From positions 1 through 42,610 of the forward strand of contig JAZKGZ010000017.1 in assembly GCA_040385645.1 (NCBI GenBank): a stretch of DNA of 42,610 nt, in the 5' to 3' direction. Position numbers and translations under genes: made by a program. The stretch is from JANXSS01 sp040385645 (GTDB lineage Bacteria; Pseudomonadota; Gammaproteobacteria; Burkholderiales; Burkholderiaceae_D). Shown one piece after another: positions 16,775 through 25,213 of the stretch (its first letter is position 1; each line of letters opens with the position of its first letter). Below the pieces are notes generated by a model. That model was not told where the DNA came from. It worked only from the letters and a program-made list of their open reading frames with translations, and did no database searches.

Positions 16775-17653
16775 ATGTCTGTGCCGCTTGAGATACTTGA
16801 ATGGCAACGGCCCTGGCTGACGCCACTCGAACCCATTTTGCGTACCTGTTTGACCGGCAGCCTTACCCAGGGCGTCGTGCGCCACGATTGGCGCGACAGG
16901 TTCAATGCTATGGCAACCGAGCAAGGGCTGAGCAATCATCGTGGTGCGCCGCTGCATTTTGTACAGCAGAGCGCACTTCCGCCACAAGTTGCCTATGAAG
17001 CGTTCATCAGCACCACCGGAGGTGTACCGACGCGTGACAATCTTCATGATTTCTTCAATGGCCTGGTTTGGCTGACTTTTCCAAAATCCAAGGCGGCGTT
17101 GAATGCGATTCAGGCAATCGAAATCGAGCGCAGCGTTGCCTCCCCGACAGCCGGCGCACCGAGCGAACCGAGTCCACCGCGCGAAACAAACTTACTAAAT
17201 TCAAAGCATTCGAATAAATCGACCCGCGGCATGCTTCGCGACCGCGCCACGATCTTCGATGAGAACGGTGCCTTGGTGCTTACCTGCGATACCGCACTTG
17301 CGCAGGCATTAGTCGAGCATCGCTGGCAAGAGGCGCTTTTGCTACGACGCGCGGATTTCGGCGTTGTATGTGAGGTGACGTTATTTGGTCATGCGCTTAT
17401 GGAAAAGCTGGTCCGCCCGTACAAAGCCATCACGGCGCATGTGTGGGTGTTGCAAGTCGATCGGTTGTTTTTCGATCTGACTTGCCAAGCGAAGCGCCAA
17501 GCCATCGATACTCTACTTTGCCGACATTTGGAGCAGGGCATGTTGGCAGTGCCAGCCGCGCATTTGCCGGTGCTAGGTGTGCCGCATTGGTGGAAAGATC
17601 AAAACGAAATTTTCTACGCCGATACCAGCGTATTCAGACCCAAACGGACATGA
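16775..17653 (+). CDS. DUF3025 domain protein
   Basis: A 292-aa protein of the uncharacterised DUF3025 family. The recognisable core is PLHFVQQSALPPQVAYEAFI followed by TGGVPTRDNLHDFFNGLVWL and FPKSKAALNAIQ (about residues 50-115). A Ser/Pro/Thr-rich stretch near 125-150 is probably a flexible linker. The second half contains RATIFDENGALVLTCD and repeated histidines (FGHALMEKLVRPYKAITAH). No signal peptide or membrane segment is seen, so it is probably cytoplasmic. The tight spacing to pyrC is often seen in related genomes, but no function follows from it. It converges with the porin gene, ending 31 bp before it. Confidence 0.82.
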   Translation: MSVPLEILEWQRPWLTPLEPILRTCLTGSLTQGVVRHDWRDRFNAMATEQGLSNHRGAPLHFVQQSALPPQVAYEAFISTTGGVPTRDNLHDFFNGLVWLTFPKSKAALNAIQAIEIERSVASPTAGAPSEPSPPRETNLLNSKHSNKSTRGMLRDRATIFDENGALVLTCDTALAQALVEHRWQEALLLRRADFGVVCEVTLFGHALMEKLVRPYKAITAHVWVLQVDRLFFDLTCQAKRQAIDTLLCRHLEQGMLAVPAAHLPVLGVPHWWKDQNEIFYADTSVFRPKRT

Positions 17654-17684
17654 ATACGTTGTTTATAAAAGCATTTGTACAAAC

Positions 17685-18827
17685 TCAGAATGCGTGGCTG
17701 ATGCCAACCATCGAACCCTTGCGAATCGCAGCACCGGGTATCGATGCTGGTGCAAATTGGCCTGCAGCTAACACTGGCACTTCAGGCCCGTCGTAGCGGG
17801 CATGATCTATTTCTGCGAACAGGGCGGTACGCTTTGAAAGCGCATAGACCGAGCTGATGATGAACAGATCTTTATCGCTCTTGCCACGCGCGCTGGACAT
17901 ATCGGTTTTGAAATAAGCGCCGGTCAGGCTGAAGGTCGGCGTGATGTTGTACTTAAGACCGGTCCAGACATTACGCTCTTCATGTTGCACCGTACTGGTG
18001 TCGCGCTTTTCGTCGGCAAAACCAAGGAATCCCTTGAACTTACCCAGGGTGTATGCACCACCTAGCGTGTAGTAATCGGCATCCTGGTAACTCGCCTTGG
18101 AAGCGGTCGCAGGGGGAATCAAGTCGTTGCCGAAAAGAGAAATGTTGGTGCCAGGGATGAGCATTTGGTCGGCGATCAGTTTTTTCTTGGTATAAGCAGC
18201 GCCCAGAATCAAGGCCGGCGTTTGATAAACTGCGCCGATCGCTTGCGTCGAGCCGGAGCTTGGCCCGAAGGCGGTTTCGCCGAACGCGTACATTGCTCGT
18301 ACTACCAGATCGCCGAATTTTGTCGTGTATTGAATTGCATTGTCGGTACGGGAGTTCGAGGTGGCATTGCTAGGGCTATTGGCAGAGCCGGCAATCGAAT
18401 TGCGCGTTACCGGTGTGATGCCGGTGAATCGCGTTTCCATCGGGTCGTAGCTCGCTGCAGAATAAAATTGCGGCCCGTACATGCGGCCGAAATCCAAGAT
18501 GCCGTATTTTGTCGTAACGCCGACAAATGCCAGCCGTTCAAAGGCCAACCCGGATATTGTCACCGCGCCGGTGCCGCTGACAAAGCCTTGTTCCAAGACA
18601 AAGTGCGCGTTTGCACCACCGCCCAGATCTTCCGTTCCCCTGAAGCCGAAGCGATTGGTGGTGTAATTACTGGCATCGCGCATGCGGATACGCGTGGTAC
18701 CGTTGCTGTTGTCGGTCTCCCGCCGTACCGCTGCATCGATGGAGCCATACATGACAATCGATGTTTGCGCTGATGCGATACTGCTAAAGCTGCCTAGTAT
18801 CGCCAGTGCCAAGAGTGATTTTTTCAT
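17685..18827 (-). CDS. Gram-negative porin, Burkholderiales type
   Basis: A 380-aa outer-membrane general porin. The start at 18827 is chosen over an ATG 25 codons upstream because TTGGAGA precedes it and it gives a standard signal peptide (MKKSLLALAILGSFSSIASA, cleavage after 20). The mature protein begins QTSIVMYGSIDAAVRRE, the strand-1 motif of beta-proteobacterial porins. It then has FGFRGTEDLGGGANAHFVLEQGF and FERLAFVGV before loop L3, and ends GISHAF with the terminal Phe needed for barrel assembly. It is expressed alone. Regulation cannot be read from the 250-bp upstream region, which it shares with coq7. Confidence 0.92.
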   Translation of the reverse strand: MKKSLLALAILGSFSSIASAQTSIVMYGSIDAAVRRETDNSNGTTRIRMRDASNYTTNRFGFRGTEDLGGGANAHFVLEQGFVSGTGAVTISGLAFERLAFVGVTTKYGILDFGRMYGPQFYSAASYDPMETRFTGITPVTRNSIAGSANSPSNATSNSRTDNAIQYTTKFGDLVVRAMYAFGETAFGPSSGSTQAIGAVYQTPALILGAAYTKKKLIADQMLIPGTNISLFGNDLIPPATASKASYQDADYYTLGGAYTLGKFKGFLGFADEKRDTSTVQHEERNVWTGLKYNITPTFSLTGAYFKTDMSSARGKSDKDLFIISSVYALSKRTALFAEIDHARYDGPEVPVLAAGQFAPASIPGAAIRKGSMVGISHAF

Positions 18828-19077
18828 GACGCATCTCCAAATATGTTTTTTAAAATCACCGTTCACCTCCAACCGGTACGTGACAGCAGGCGCGACAGAC
18901 ACGTTGCGTACTTTAAAGCAAATTCTTCAAGAAACATTACTTTTGAAGAACATGTCGCTTAAGTACTACACGATGTTTTGCTTGTGCAATCGGCGGTTGG
19001 AAGCACCGGAAAGCAGTATTGGAAATGTTGGTTAAAATTCTGGACGATACCGAACCGATTCTAATAAGAGGAACGTA

Positions 19078-19704
19078 ATGTTTGACGTGAATGCAACAAT
19101 CATCGGCTTCGACAAGGCGCTGCGCGTAATTGCCGGGATTGCACCGGCATCGCGCCCGAACCCTGGGAAAGCTGTAGAAGAAGCTGGCCTTTCCGACCAG
19201 GAGCGTCGGCATAGTGCCGGGCTCATGCGCGTCAACCACGTGGGTGAGGTGTGTGCCCAAGCGTTGTACCAATCACAGTCCCGACGTGCACAGAGCCCGG
19301 AAGTGGCTAAGCAATTCATCATCGCCGGGCGTGAAGAGCAAGATCACCTGGGCTGGACCGGCGAACGCCTCAAAGAACTCGGAGCCCGACCGAGCTTGCT
19401 CAATCCGCTCTGGTATGTCGGATCGTTTTGCCTGGGTACCGCGGCCGCCAGACTGGGAGACGCCACCAGCCTCGGGTTCATGGTCGAAACCGAGCGCCAG
19501 GTAGAAGCGCATTTGGCAAGCCATCTGGATCGCCTGCCGGTTGCCGACGCAAAATCTCGCGCCATTGTCGAGCAAATGCGCCAAGATGAAGCTTCGCACG
19601 GACAGCATGCCCAAAGCTTGGGGGCGGCAGAAGTGCCGGCGGTCGTTAGGGTGGCCATGCGTGGGATGGCAAAAACGATGACGACTGTGGCTTACTATAT
19701 CTAG
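19078..19704 (+). CDS. coq7: Demethoxyubiquinone hydroxylase (Coq7 family)
   Basis: A 208-aa di-iron carboxylate hydroxylase that adds the last ring hydroxyl in ubiquinone synthesis. Ligand motifs appear in order: NHVGEVCAQALY (about 46-57), EEQDHLGW (about 87-94), ETERQVEAHL (about 137-146) and DEASHGQHA (about 171-179). GAGGA lies five bases before the ATG. The short N-terminal extension is typical of beta-proteobacterial Coq7. The last four bases (CTAG, 19701-19704) serve as stop overlap with the convergent OsmC-family gene. Confidence 0.94.
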   Translation: MFDVNATIIGFDKALRVIAGIAPASRPNPGKAVEEAGLSDQERRHSAGLMRVNHVGEVCAQALYQSQSRRAQSPEVAKQFIIAGREEQDHLGWTGERLKELGARPSLLNPLWYVGSFCLGTAAARLGDATSLGFMVETERQVEAHLASHLDRLPVADAKSRAIVEQMRQDEASHGQHAQSLGAAEVPAVVRVAMRGMAKTMTTVAYYI

Positions 19705-20168
19705 TTTGCCTGATCCGGCGAGGGCTGATTCGGTGGGGACGCTGGGGTGTCTTCAGTAATATCGAACGAATGGGTAATCACCGCGGTTTTCTCCAGCATG
19801 ATCGATGCGGAGCAGTATTTTTCATGCGAGAGCTTGATCGCGCGCTCGACCAGACTGGCTTTCAAATTGCGGCCACGAACGGTGAAATGAAAATGGATCG
19901 CGGTAAAAACTTTCGGATCTTTTTCAGCGCGCTCGGATTTCAAAGTAACGTCGCAGCCGCTAATTTCCTGGCCGCTCTTGCGTAATATGAGTACCACGTC
20001 GTACGCCGTGCAGCCGCCAGTACCGGCGAGGACTACTTCCATTGGCCGTGGTGCCAGATTACGACCGCCACCTTCCGGCGCACCGTCCATCGTCAGCAGG
20101 TGACCGGAGCCGGTTTCAGCCAGAAATGTCATGCCGGAAAGCCCGGCCCAGCGGATGGTGCATTCCAT
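19701..20168 (-). CDS. OsmC family protein
   Basis: A 155-aa OsmC/Ohr-fold protein, a family that includes thiol peroxidases. Here RPMEVVLAGTGGCTAYDVVLIL (about 42-63) contains the first conserved Cys, and HEKYCSASIMLEKTAVITHSF near the C terminus contains the second, as in the YhfA/OsmC group. The internal ATG at 20168 is preferred over one 18 codons earlier because GGGAG precedes it and MECTIRWAG matches the family start. The C-terminal tail is Pro/Asp-rich. It probably acts in the cytoplasm on organic hydroperoxides or disulfides. The stop is shared, back to back, with coq7. Confidence 0.88.
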   Translation of the reverse strand: MECTIRWAGLSGMTFLAETGSGHLLTMDGAPEGGGRNLAPRPMEVVLAGTGGCTAYDVVLILRKSGQEISGCDVTLKSERAEKDPKVFTAIHFHFTVRGRNLKASLVERAIKLSHEKYCSASIMLEKTAVITHSFDITEDTPASPPNQPSPDQAN

Positions 20169-20263
20169 CGTCGAATTACTCCCGTTGATTAATTTGTCGG
20201 CAAAACGCGATTGTAGCGCCATCCTTTCAGATAAGCGGCCAAGCTGCCGGCTTATAAATGATT

Positions 20264-20293
20264 TTGACTGTAAGCCCTTGAAAAGGCTATAAT
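20264..20293 (+). promoter_or_regulatory. Sigma-70 promoter of rplM-rpsI
   Basis: TTGACT (20264-20269) and a perfect TATAAT (20288-20293) are separated by 18 bases. Transcription would start near 20300, leaving a leader of about 100 bases before rplM. This is one of the best promoters in the window and fits highly expressed ribosomal genes. Confidence 0.85.
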
Positions 20294-20398
20294 CTTTGGC
20301 TCTTCCTTTTGCTCAGGGAGAAACTAAAAGGATGCGTCCGCCGAAACCTCGACGGAACCGCCAAAAATTGAGCGAATCAATCTAGTTAGGAAGTCATC

Positions 20399-20830
20399 AT
20401 GCAGAAAACCTTTTCCGCGAAAGACCATGAGGTCGAGCGCGATTGGTTCGTGATTGACGCGACGGACAAAGTCCTCGGACGTGTTGCCAGCGAAGTGGCA
20501 CTCCGGTTACGCGGCAAGCACAAACCTGAATTTACCCCCCATGTCGATACCGGCGATTTCATCATCATCGTCAATGCTGGCAAGCTGCGTGTAACCGGCA
20601 ATAAGGCGACCGACCGAACGTACTATCGCCACACGGGTTACCCAGGCGGCATTTACGAAACAAATTTTTTGAAGATGCAACAGCGCTTTCCGGGCCGCGC
20701 CCTGGAAAAAGCGGTCAAGGGCATGCTGCCCAAAGGGCGACTCGGCTATGCAATGTTCAAAAAACTCAAGGTGTATGCAGAAGCTACGCATCCCCATGCC
20801 GCACAGCAACCAAAAGTACTTGACCTCTAA
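20399..20830 (+). CDS. rplM: 50S ribosomal protein L13
   Basis: A 143-aa L13. It starts MQKTFSAKDHEVERDWFVIDATDKVLGRVASEVALRLRGKHK and has DFIIIVNAGKLRVTGNK, the YRHTGYPGG loop and the RALEKAVKGMLPKGRLG segment, all in the places usual for the family and at full length. It assembles early on the 23S rRNA. It is nine bases upstream of rpsI, forming the widely conserved rplM-rpsI pair, and is driven by the promoter at 20264. Confidence 0.98.
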   Translation: MQKTFSAKDHEVERDWFVIDATDKVLGRVASEVALRLRGKHKPEFTPHVDTGDFIIIVNAGKLRVTGNKATDRTYYRHTGYPGGIYETNFLKMQQRFPGRALEKAVKGMLPKGRLGYAMFKKLKVYAEATHPHAAQQPKVLDL

Positions 20831-20839
20831 GGAATCGAC

Positions 20840-21232
20840 ATGATCGGTAACTATAATTACGGAACCGGCCGTCGCAAAAGTGCTGTGGCGCGGGTGTTCA
20901 TCAAGGTCGGCTCCGGCCAGATCGTCGTTAACGGCAAGCCTGCCAACGAGTACTTTTCGCGTGAAACCGGCTTGATGGTAATTGCTCAGCCGCTGGTGCT
21001 GACCAACAATGTCGAGCGTTTCGATATCATGGTCAACGTCAATGGCGGTGGCGAATCCGGCCAGGCAGGCGCGGTGCGTCATGGTATTACTCGTGCACTG
21101 ATCGATTACGATGCGACGTTGAAGCCCGAGTTGGCCAAGGCAGGTTTCGTGACACGCGACGCCCGTGAAGTCGAGCGTAAAAAAGTCGGTTTGCGCAAAG
21201 CACGTCGCGCCAAGCAATTCTCCAAGCGTTAA
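20840..21232 (+). CDS. rpsI: 30S ribosomal protein S9
   Basis: A 130-aa S9. It has YGTGRRKSAVARVFIKVGSG at the start, GGGESGQAGAVRHGITRAL in the middle and the basic tail RKKVGLRKARRAKQFSKR, which reaches into the tRNA P site. Full length, second gene of the rplM operon, followed by a strong terminator. Confidence 0.98.
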   Translation: MIGNYNYGTGRRKSAVARVFIKVGSGQIVVNGKPANEYFSRETGLMVIAQPLVLTNNVERFDIMVNVNGGGESGQAGAVRHGITRALIDYDATLKPELAKAGFVTRDAREVERKKVGLRKARRAKQFSKR

Positions 21233-21252
21233 GCCTTCAAGCGCTGGAGTCA

Positions 21253-21278
21253 GCTACGGGCGGTATCGACGCCGTAGC
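21253..21278 (+). repeat. Inverted repeat after rpsI
   Basis: GCTACGG (21253-21259) and CCGTAGC (21272-21278) form a perfect seven-pair stem just before the terminator at 21288. It has no T-run of its own. It may stabilise the 3' end of the transcript or be part of the terminator complex. Confidence 0.5.
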
Positions 21279-21287
21279 CGGTTTGAG

Positions 21288-21318
21288 AAGCCGCCAGGTT
21301 TGCGCCAGGCGGCTTTTT
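21288..21318 (+). terminator. Intrinsic terminator of rplM-rpsI
   Basis: AAGCCGCC (21288-21295) pairs perfectly with GGCGGCTT (21308-21315), and the T-run starts within the stem and continues to 21318. A classic intrinsic terminator shape, 56 bp after the rpsI stop. Confidence 0.9.
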
Positions 21319-21430
21319 GCGTTGATACGCTCGTTACATGTGCTGAAGATGCACAAATTGTTCGAATCGTACAGATCGTGCGAACTCGGCAGCACGATGG
21401 TTGAAATATGCAGTGCGAAAGGATGACAAC

Positions 21431-22474
21431 ATGATCAAGGTCGGCATAGTAGGTGGTACCGGTTACACGGGCGTCGAATTGCTACGGTTGCTGGCACCAC
21501 ATCCAGACGTCGTGCTACATGCGATCACCTCGCGCAAAGAAGCTGGCATGTTGGTGTCGGACATGTTTGCTTCGCTACGTGGTCATGTGGATTTGAAGTT
21601 TTCTTCGCCAGACGATGCGCGGCTGGACCAATGTGACGTCGTCTATTTCGCCACCCCGCACGGTGTCGCCATGGCGCAGGCACCGTCGTTACTGGCGGCG
21701 GGCGTGAAGGTGATTGATCTGGCTGCAGATTTTCGAATCAAAGACCCTGCTATGTTCGAGCACTGGTATGGCATGCCTCACAGTTGCCCGACGTTGTTGA
21801 GCGAAGCGGTGTATGGCTTGCCCGAAGTGAACCGCGAGGCGATTCGCAGCGCCAAGCTGATCGGGTTACCGGGATGCTATCCAACATCCATGCAATTAGG
21901 CTTTGCGCCACTGTTGCACACGGATGCGCCGATCGTCGCTGAAAGCAGCCTGATTGCAGATTGCAAGTCGGGTGTGTCAGGCGCGGGCCGCAAGGCCGAA
22001 GTCAGTGCTTTGCTGGCAGAAGCCGGTGACAATTTCAAGGCTTACGGCGTGAAGGGACATCGCCACCTGCCGGAAACGGTGCAAGGTCTGGAGGCGATCG
22101 CCCGGCGCAAAATCGGCCTGACCTTCGTGCCGCATCTTGTGCCGATGATCCGTGGCATCCACTCGACGCTATACGCCACCATCCTGCCGCAGGCCCGCAC
22201 TGTGGATTTTCAGGCGCTGTATGAAACTTATTATGCCGGCCAGCATTTCATCGACGTCATGCCGGCCGGTAGTCACCCCGAAACCAGATCGGTTCGCGGC
22301 TCGAACATGTTGCGTATTGCTGTACATCGTCCTAATAACGGCGACCTGCTGGTGGTGCTCGTCGTCGAAGACAACTTGGTCAAGGGTGCGGCGGGCCAGG
22401 GTGTGCAGTGCATGAATATCATGTTCGGCTTGCCTGAGGATACTGGCTTGCGTCATGTGCCGTTGCTGCCTTGA
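21431..22474 (+). CDS. argC: N-acetyl-gamma-glutamyl-phosphate reductase
   Basis: A 347-aa arginine-synthesis enzyme that reduces N-acetylglutamyl phosphate to the semialdehyde. The N-terminal NADP-binding motif is GIVGGTGYTGVELLRLL, the catalytic Cys lies in LPGCYPTS (about residue 154), and the active-site His region is KGHRHLPE. ATG at 21431 is chosen over one ten codons upstream because AAGGA precedes it and MIKVGIVGG is the family start. Its stop is followed within 12 bp by the next gene, so the two are probably cotranscribed. Confidence 0.95.
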   Translation: MIKVGIVGGTGYTGVELLRLLAPHPDVVLHAITSRKEAGMLVSDMFASLRGHVDLKFSSPDDARLDQCDVVYFATPHGVAMAQAPSLLAAGVKVIDLAADFRIKDPAMFEHWYGMPHSCPTLLSEAVYGLPEVNREAIRSAKLIGLPGCYPTSMQLGFAPLLHTDAPIVAESSLIADCKSGVSGAGRKAEVSALLAEAGDNFKAYGVKGHRHLPETVQGLEAIARRKIGLTFVPHLVPMIRGIHSTLYATILPQARTVDFQALYETYYAGQHFIDVMPAGSHPETRSVRGSNMLRIAVHRPNNGDLLVVLVVEDNLVKGAAGQGVQCMNIMFGLPEDTGLRHVPLLP

Positions 22475-22485
22475 ATGATCGACAC

Positions 22486-23238
22486 ATGACCGACCCGAGA
22501 ATTATCACCGGTAGCTCAAAGGCACGCCTATGGCTGAAGCGGCGGTCGGTTTTTGCTCCGCGCCTGGTGATCAGGCGGCAGTTTTCCTGGCCATTACGTA
22601 TCTTGCTGAGTCTTTTGGGTCTGAGCTTTTTCAGCGTATTGATGCTAGGTAGCTATGCGTTGGGAAGAGGGCTGATTCTGCCTGTCGATCATCAAATCGA
22701 AGGCGTCGGTATCAAGCTCGAACGGCCCGTTGCAATGTCGTCGGGCACAACGGAAAGCCAGATCAGTATCGAACGATCGGCCCGTCAGCAGCTTGCCCGT
22801 CAGCTCAAAACGCTGGAAAGCGAAAATGGTGAGCTCAAGGAAGATTTGGCTTTTTTTGAAAGTCTGTTGCCTTCGACGACGACGGCAAGCGGCGTCACGA
22901 TTCGACAATTGAAAGCCGATCCGGTCGGCCCGAACCAGTTGCGTTACCGATTACTGGTGATGCAAGGTGGTAAAGCCAATCAGGACTTTAAAGGGACGGT
23001 GCAGCTCGCGGTCACGGTATTGCAGGAGGGCAAAAATGCTATGGTTGTTTTTCCCGCGAGCACTAAGCCTGAACCGGCAGATGCGGAGAAATTCCAACTA
23101 GCATTCAAGCGTTACCAGCGCCTAGAAGGTGTATTGACGCTGCCTATTGGTACCCGGATGCAGTCGATGCAGGCCAGGATTCTTGAAAATGGCCGACTTC
23201 GTGCGCAAGAAACGATGATCCTGAAGGGAACGTCTTAA
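22486..23238 (+). CDS. DUF6776-like single-pass membrane protein
   Basis: A 250-aa protein with a basic N-terminal segment, one transmembrane helix (about 44-65, ILLSLLGLSFFSVLMLGSYA), a helical stretch rich in Glu/Lys/Leu (about 90-130, LARQLKTLESENGELKEDL, likely coiled coil) and a beta-rich C-terminal part. This layout matches the uncharacterised DUF6776 proteins of Burkholderiales. The frame opens at a TTG (22471) overlapping the argC stop, but ATG at 22486 is the likelier start. Its stop overlaps the bactofilin start by one base (TAATG), so the two proteins are probably made together and may act together at the membrane. Function unknown. Confidence 0.72.
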   Translation: MTDPRIITGSSKARLWLKRRSVFAPRLVIRRQFSWPLRILLSLLGLSFFSVLMLGSYALGRGLILPVDHQIEGVGIKLERPVAMSSGTTESQISIERSARQQLARQLKTLESENGELKEDLAFFESLLPSTTTASGVTIRQLKADPVGPNQLRYRLLVMQGGKANQDFKGTVQLAVTVLQEGKNAMVVFPASTKPEPADAEKFQLAFKRYQRLEGVLTLPIGTRMQSMQARILENGRLRAQETMILKGTS

Positions 23239-23627
23239 TGTTCGGTCAAAAACCTAAAACCCCGATCGATACGCTGATCGGCGCATGCACGTGCGTAGAA
23301 GGTAATATCCGCGTCAAAGGCGGCGTGCGCATCGATGGCCGCGTGACCGGCGATGTAATCGCCGAGCCAGAGGCAGGCGGATTATTGATCATTTCCGAAA
23401 GTGCCCGCATCGAAGGCGCTGTTCGCGGCGCACATGTAGTAGTCAACGGCGAAATCGTCGGGCCTGTCCATTCCACCGAGCTACTTGAATTGCAGCCCAA
23501 TGCCCGCATTACTGGCGATGTCACCTATAAAGCGCTGGAAATGCACGGCGGGGCCGTAGTGAATGGCCGGCTGACACCTCAGCAAGCACCCGAGACCGTG
23601 TTGAAATTGGCCGCTGCTAGTACGTAG
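23238..23627 (+). CDS. Bactofilin (polymer-forming cytoskeletal protein)
   Basis: A 129-aa bactofilin, a right-handed beta-helix that polymerises without nucleotide and organises cell-wall enzymes or poles. The core repeats are visible as short beta-turn units: GACTCVEGNIRVKGGVRIDGRVTG, then ISESARIEGAVRGAHVVVNGEIVG and TELLELQPNARITGDVTYKALEMHGGAVVNGRL. Short unstructured tails flank the core, as usual. It is translationally linked to the upstream membrane protein. The mepM-like/anmK cell-wall pair lies 1 kb away on the other strand. Confidence 0.93.
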   Translation: MFGQKPKTPIDTLIGACTCVEGNIRVKGGVRIDGRVTGDVIAEPEAGGLLIISESARIEGAVRGAHVVVNGEIVGPVHSTELLELQPNARITGDVTYKALEMHGGAVVNGRLTPQQAPETVLKLAAAST

Positions 23628-23650
23628 AGCGCACAGCGCCGCCAAACGCC

Positions 23651-23656
23651 TATAAT
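23651..23656 (+). promoter_or_regulatory. Perfect -10 element upstream of erpA
   Basis: TATAAT lies about 48 bp before the erpA start. No good -35 was seen at 16-18 bases upstream, so the promoter may be activator-dependent or weak. AGGAGAG serves as ribosome site just before the gene. Confidence 0.5.
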
Positions 23657-23703
23657 GATTTTCCACCCGCCGACTCATCGTTTGCCCAGCAGGAGAGCCT
23701 GAC

Positions 23704-24054
23704 ATGAATGCAGTAACCGAAATGCCCGAACCGATCGTGTTTTCAGACAGCGCCGCAGCCAAAGTCGCGCAACTGATCGAGGAGGAGGGAAACCCCGACC
23801 TAAAATTGCGTGTGTTCGTACAGGGAGGCGGTTGTTCCGGATTTCAATACGGTTTTACCTTCGATGAAATCGTCAATGAAGACGATACCGCAATGACCAA
23901 GAATGGCGTGCAGTTATTGATCGATTCGATGAGCTATCAGTATCTGGTCGGCGCGGAAATCGATTACAAAGACGACTTGGAAGGCGCGCAATTCGTCATT
24001 AAAAATCCGAATGCCACGACCACCTGCGGCTGCGGCTCATCGTTCTCAGCATAG
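23704..24054 (+). CDS. erpA: Iron-sulfur cluster insertion protein ErpA
   Basis: A 116-aa A-type carrier that delivers iron-sulfur clusters to apo-enzymes. The three conserved cysteines are present: Cys44 in QGGGCSGFQYGF, and Cys108 and Cys110 in TTCGCGSSF at the C terminus. The length and the DSMSYQYLVGAEIDYKDDLEGAQFVIKNPNA stretch match ErpA rather than IscA. It has its own ribosome site and a -10 box, and converges with anmK 31 bp downstream. Confidence 0.95.
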   Translation: MNAVTEMPEPIVFSDSAAAKVAQLIEEEGNPDLKLRVFVQGGGCSGFQYGFTFDEIVNEDDTAMTKNGVQLLIDSMSYQYLVGAEIDYKDDLEGAQFVIKNPNATTTCGCGSSFSA

Positions 24055-24085
24055 AATTGGCGCGTTAGTCTGTGCCGTTTTTCGA

Positions 24086-25213
24086 TTACCGCGGGTAGCA
24101 CGCGCCCATAATTCGCGTGCCTTGCGCACCGGTTACAGCGGGCAGATTGCCAGCCTGGCCTTGCTTAAATCTGGCGGCCAGCCAGGCGAACGCCATGGCC
24201 TCTACATGCGTCGGTGATATGCCTAGCGCTGCTGTGGACGTTACCACCGCTGGGTGGCCAGAAAACTTCAACGCCTGTTCAATCTTCAGCAACAACTGTT
24301 CGTTATATACGCCGCCGCCGCAAATATATACCGCGAGCGCTTCGGGCGCATGCGTTACGACGGCATCGGCTAAGGTCGTTGCCGTCAATGCCAACAGCGT
24401 TGCTTGTACATCTGCCGGTGGTAATTGGCCAAAACCATCGAGCTTGTTTTCTAACCAAGCCATGTCGAAAAGATCGCGGCCGGTGCTCTTGGGCGGCGCT
24501 TTCTGAAAAAATCCATCGCTGCGCATGTCTGTCAGCAACGGCTCGTTGACAATGCCAGTGCCGGCCCAGGCACCGTTCTTGTCGTACGGCAGGCCGAGAT
24601 GGCGGGCGGCCCATGCATCCATGAGCATGTTGCCTGGCCCGGTGTCGAAACCGGTAACGCTTGAAAGCGCATCGCCACGCAAGAGCGTAATGTTGCTGAT
24701 GCCGCCAATATTTGCAATGACGCGGTGTTCATCCACGCTTGCCAGCATTGCATGGTGAAATGCCGGCACCAGTGGCGCGCCCTGGCCGCCGGCGGCGATA
24801 TCGCGACTGCGAAAGTCGGCAACGACATCGATGTTGGTGAGTTCAGCCAGCAGCGCCGGATTGTTCGTCTGCCTTGAATAACCCTGACCGGGGCAGTGAC
24901 GTATCGTCTGCCCATGTGCGCCGATCGCGCAAACCGCATCCGGGCCGATCGACGCTTGTTCTAATAGCTGCGTCACACAGGCCGCGTAAAGGTGCGCGAG
25001 ACGATTGCCTAACAAGGCTTCCCGATGAATTTCATTTGCACCGGGCGTCTGCAAGGCCAGCGCTTCATGCCTGAATTCAGCATCGAAAGGTTGGTACGCG
25101 CTCGACAGCAGTCGCAGCCCGGCCGTGCCATGTTCTTGCGTTGCGACCAGCACACCATCGACGCCGTCCAGACTGGTGCCCGACATCAGGCCGATGTAGT
25201 GTTCCACGCTCAT
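24086..25213 (-). CDS. anmK: Anhydro-N-acetylmuramic acid kinase
   Basis: A 375-aa sugar kinase of cell-wall recycling that phosphorylates and opens anhydro-MurNAc to MurNAc-6-phosphate. The N-terminal phosphate loop is GLMSGTSLDGVDGVLV (about 8-23). AIGAHGQTIRH, NIGGISNITLL, GFDTGPGNMLMDAW and YICGGGVYNEQLL follow in the expected order of the ASKHA-type fold. Its ATG overlaps the stop of the upstream metallopeptidase in ATGA (25210-25213), so translation is coupled. The pairing of a wall hydrolase with a wall-recycling kinase makes functional sense. Confidence 0.96.
   Translation of the reverse strand: MSVEHYIGLMSGTSLDGVDGVLVATQEHGTAGLRLLSSAYQPFDAEFRHEALALQTPGANEIHREALLGNRLAHLYAACVTQLLEQASIGPDAVCAIGAHGQTIRHCPGQGYSRQTNNPALLAELTNIDVVADFRSRDIAAGGQGAPLVPAFHHAMLASVDEHRVIANIGGISNITLLRGDALSSVTGFDTGPGNMLMDAWAARHLGLPYDKNGAWAGTGIVNEPLLTDMRSDGFFQKAPPKSTGRDLFDMAWLENKLDGFGQLPPADVQATLLALTATTLADAVVTHAPEALAVYICGGGVYNEQLLLKIEQALKFSGHPAVVTSTAALGISPTHVEAMAFAWLAARFKQGQAGNLPAVTGAQGTRIMGACYPR

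Noticed and set aside
20507..21217. A 236-codon open frame on the - strand
   Set aside because: It is antisense to rplM and rpsI, both secure genes with a matching promoter and terminator.
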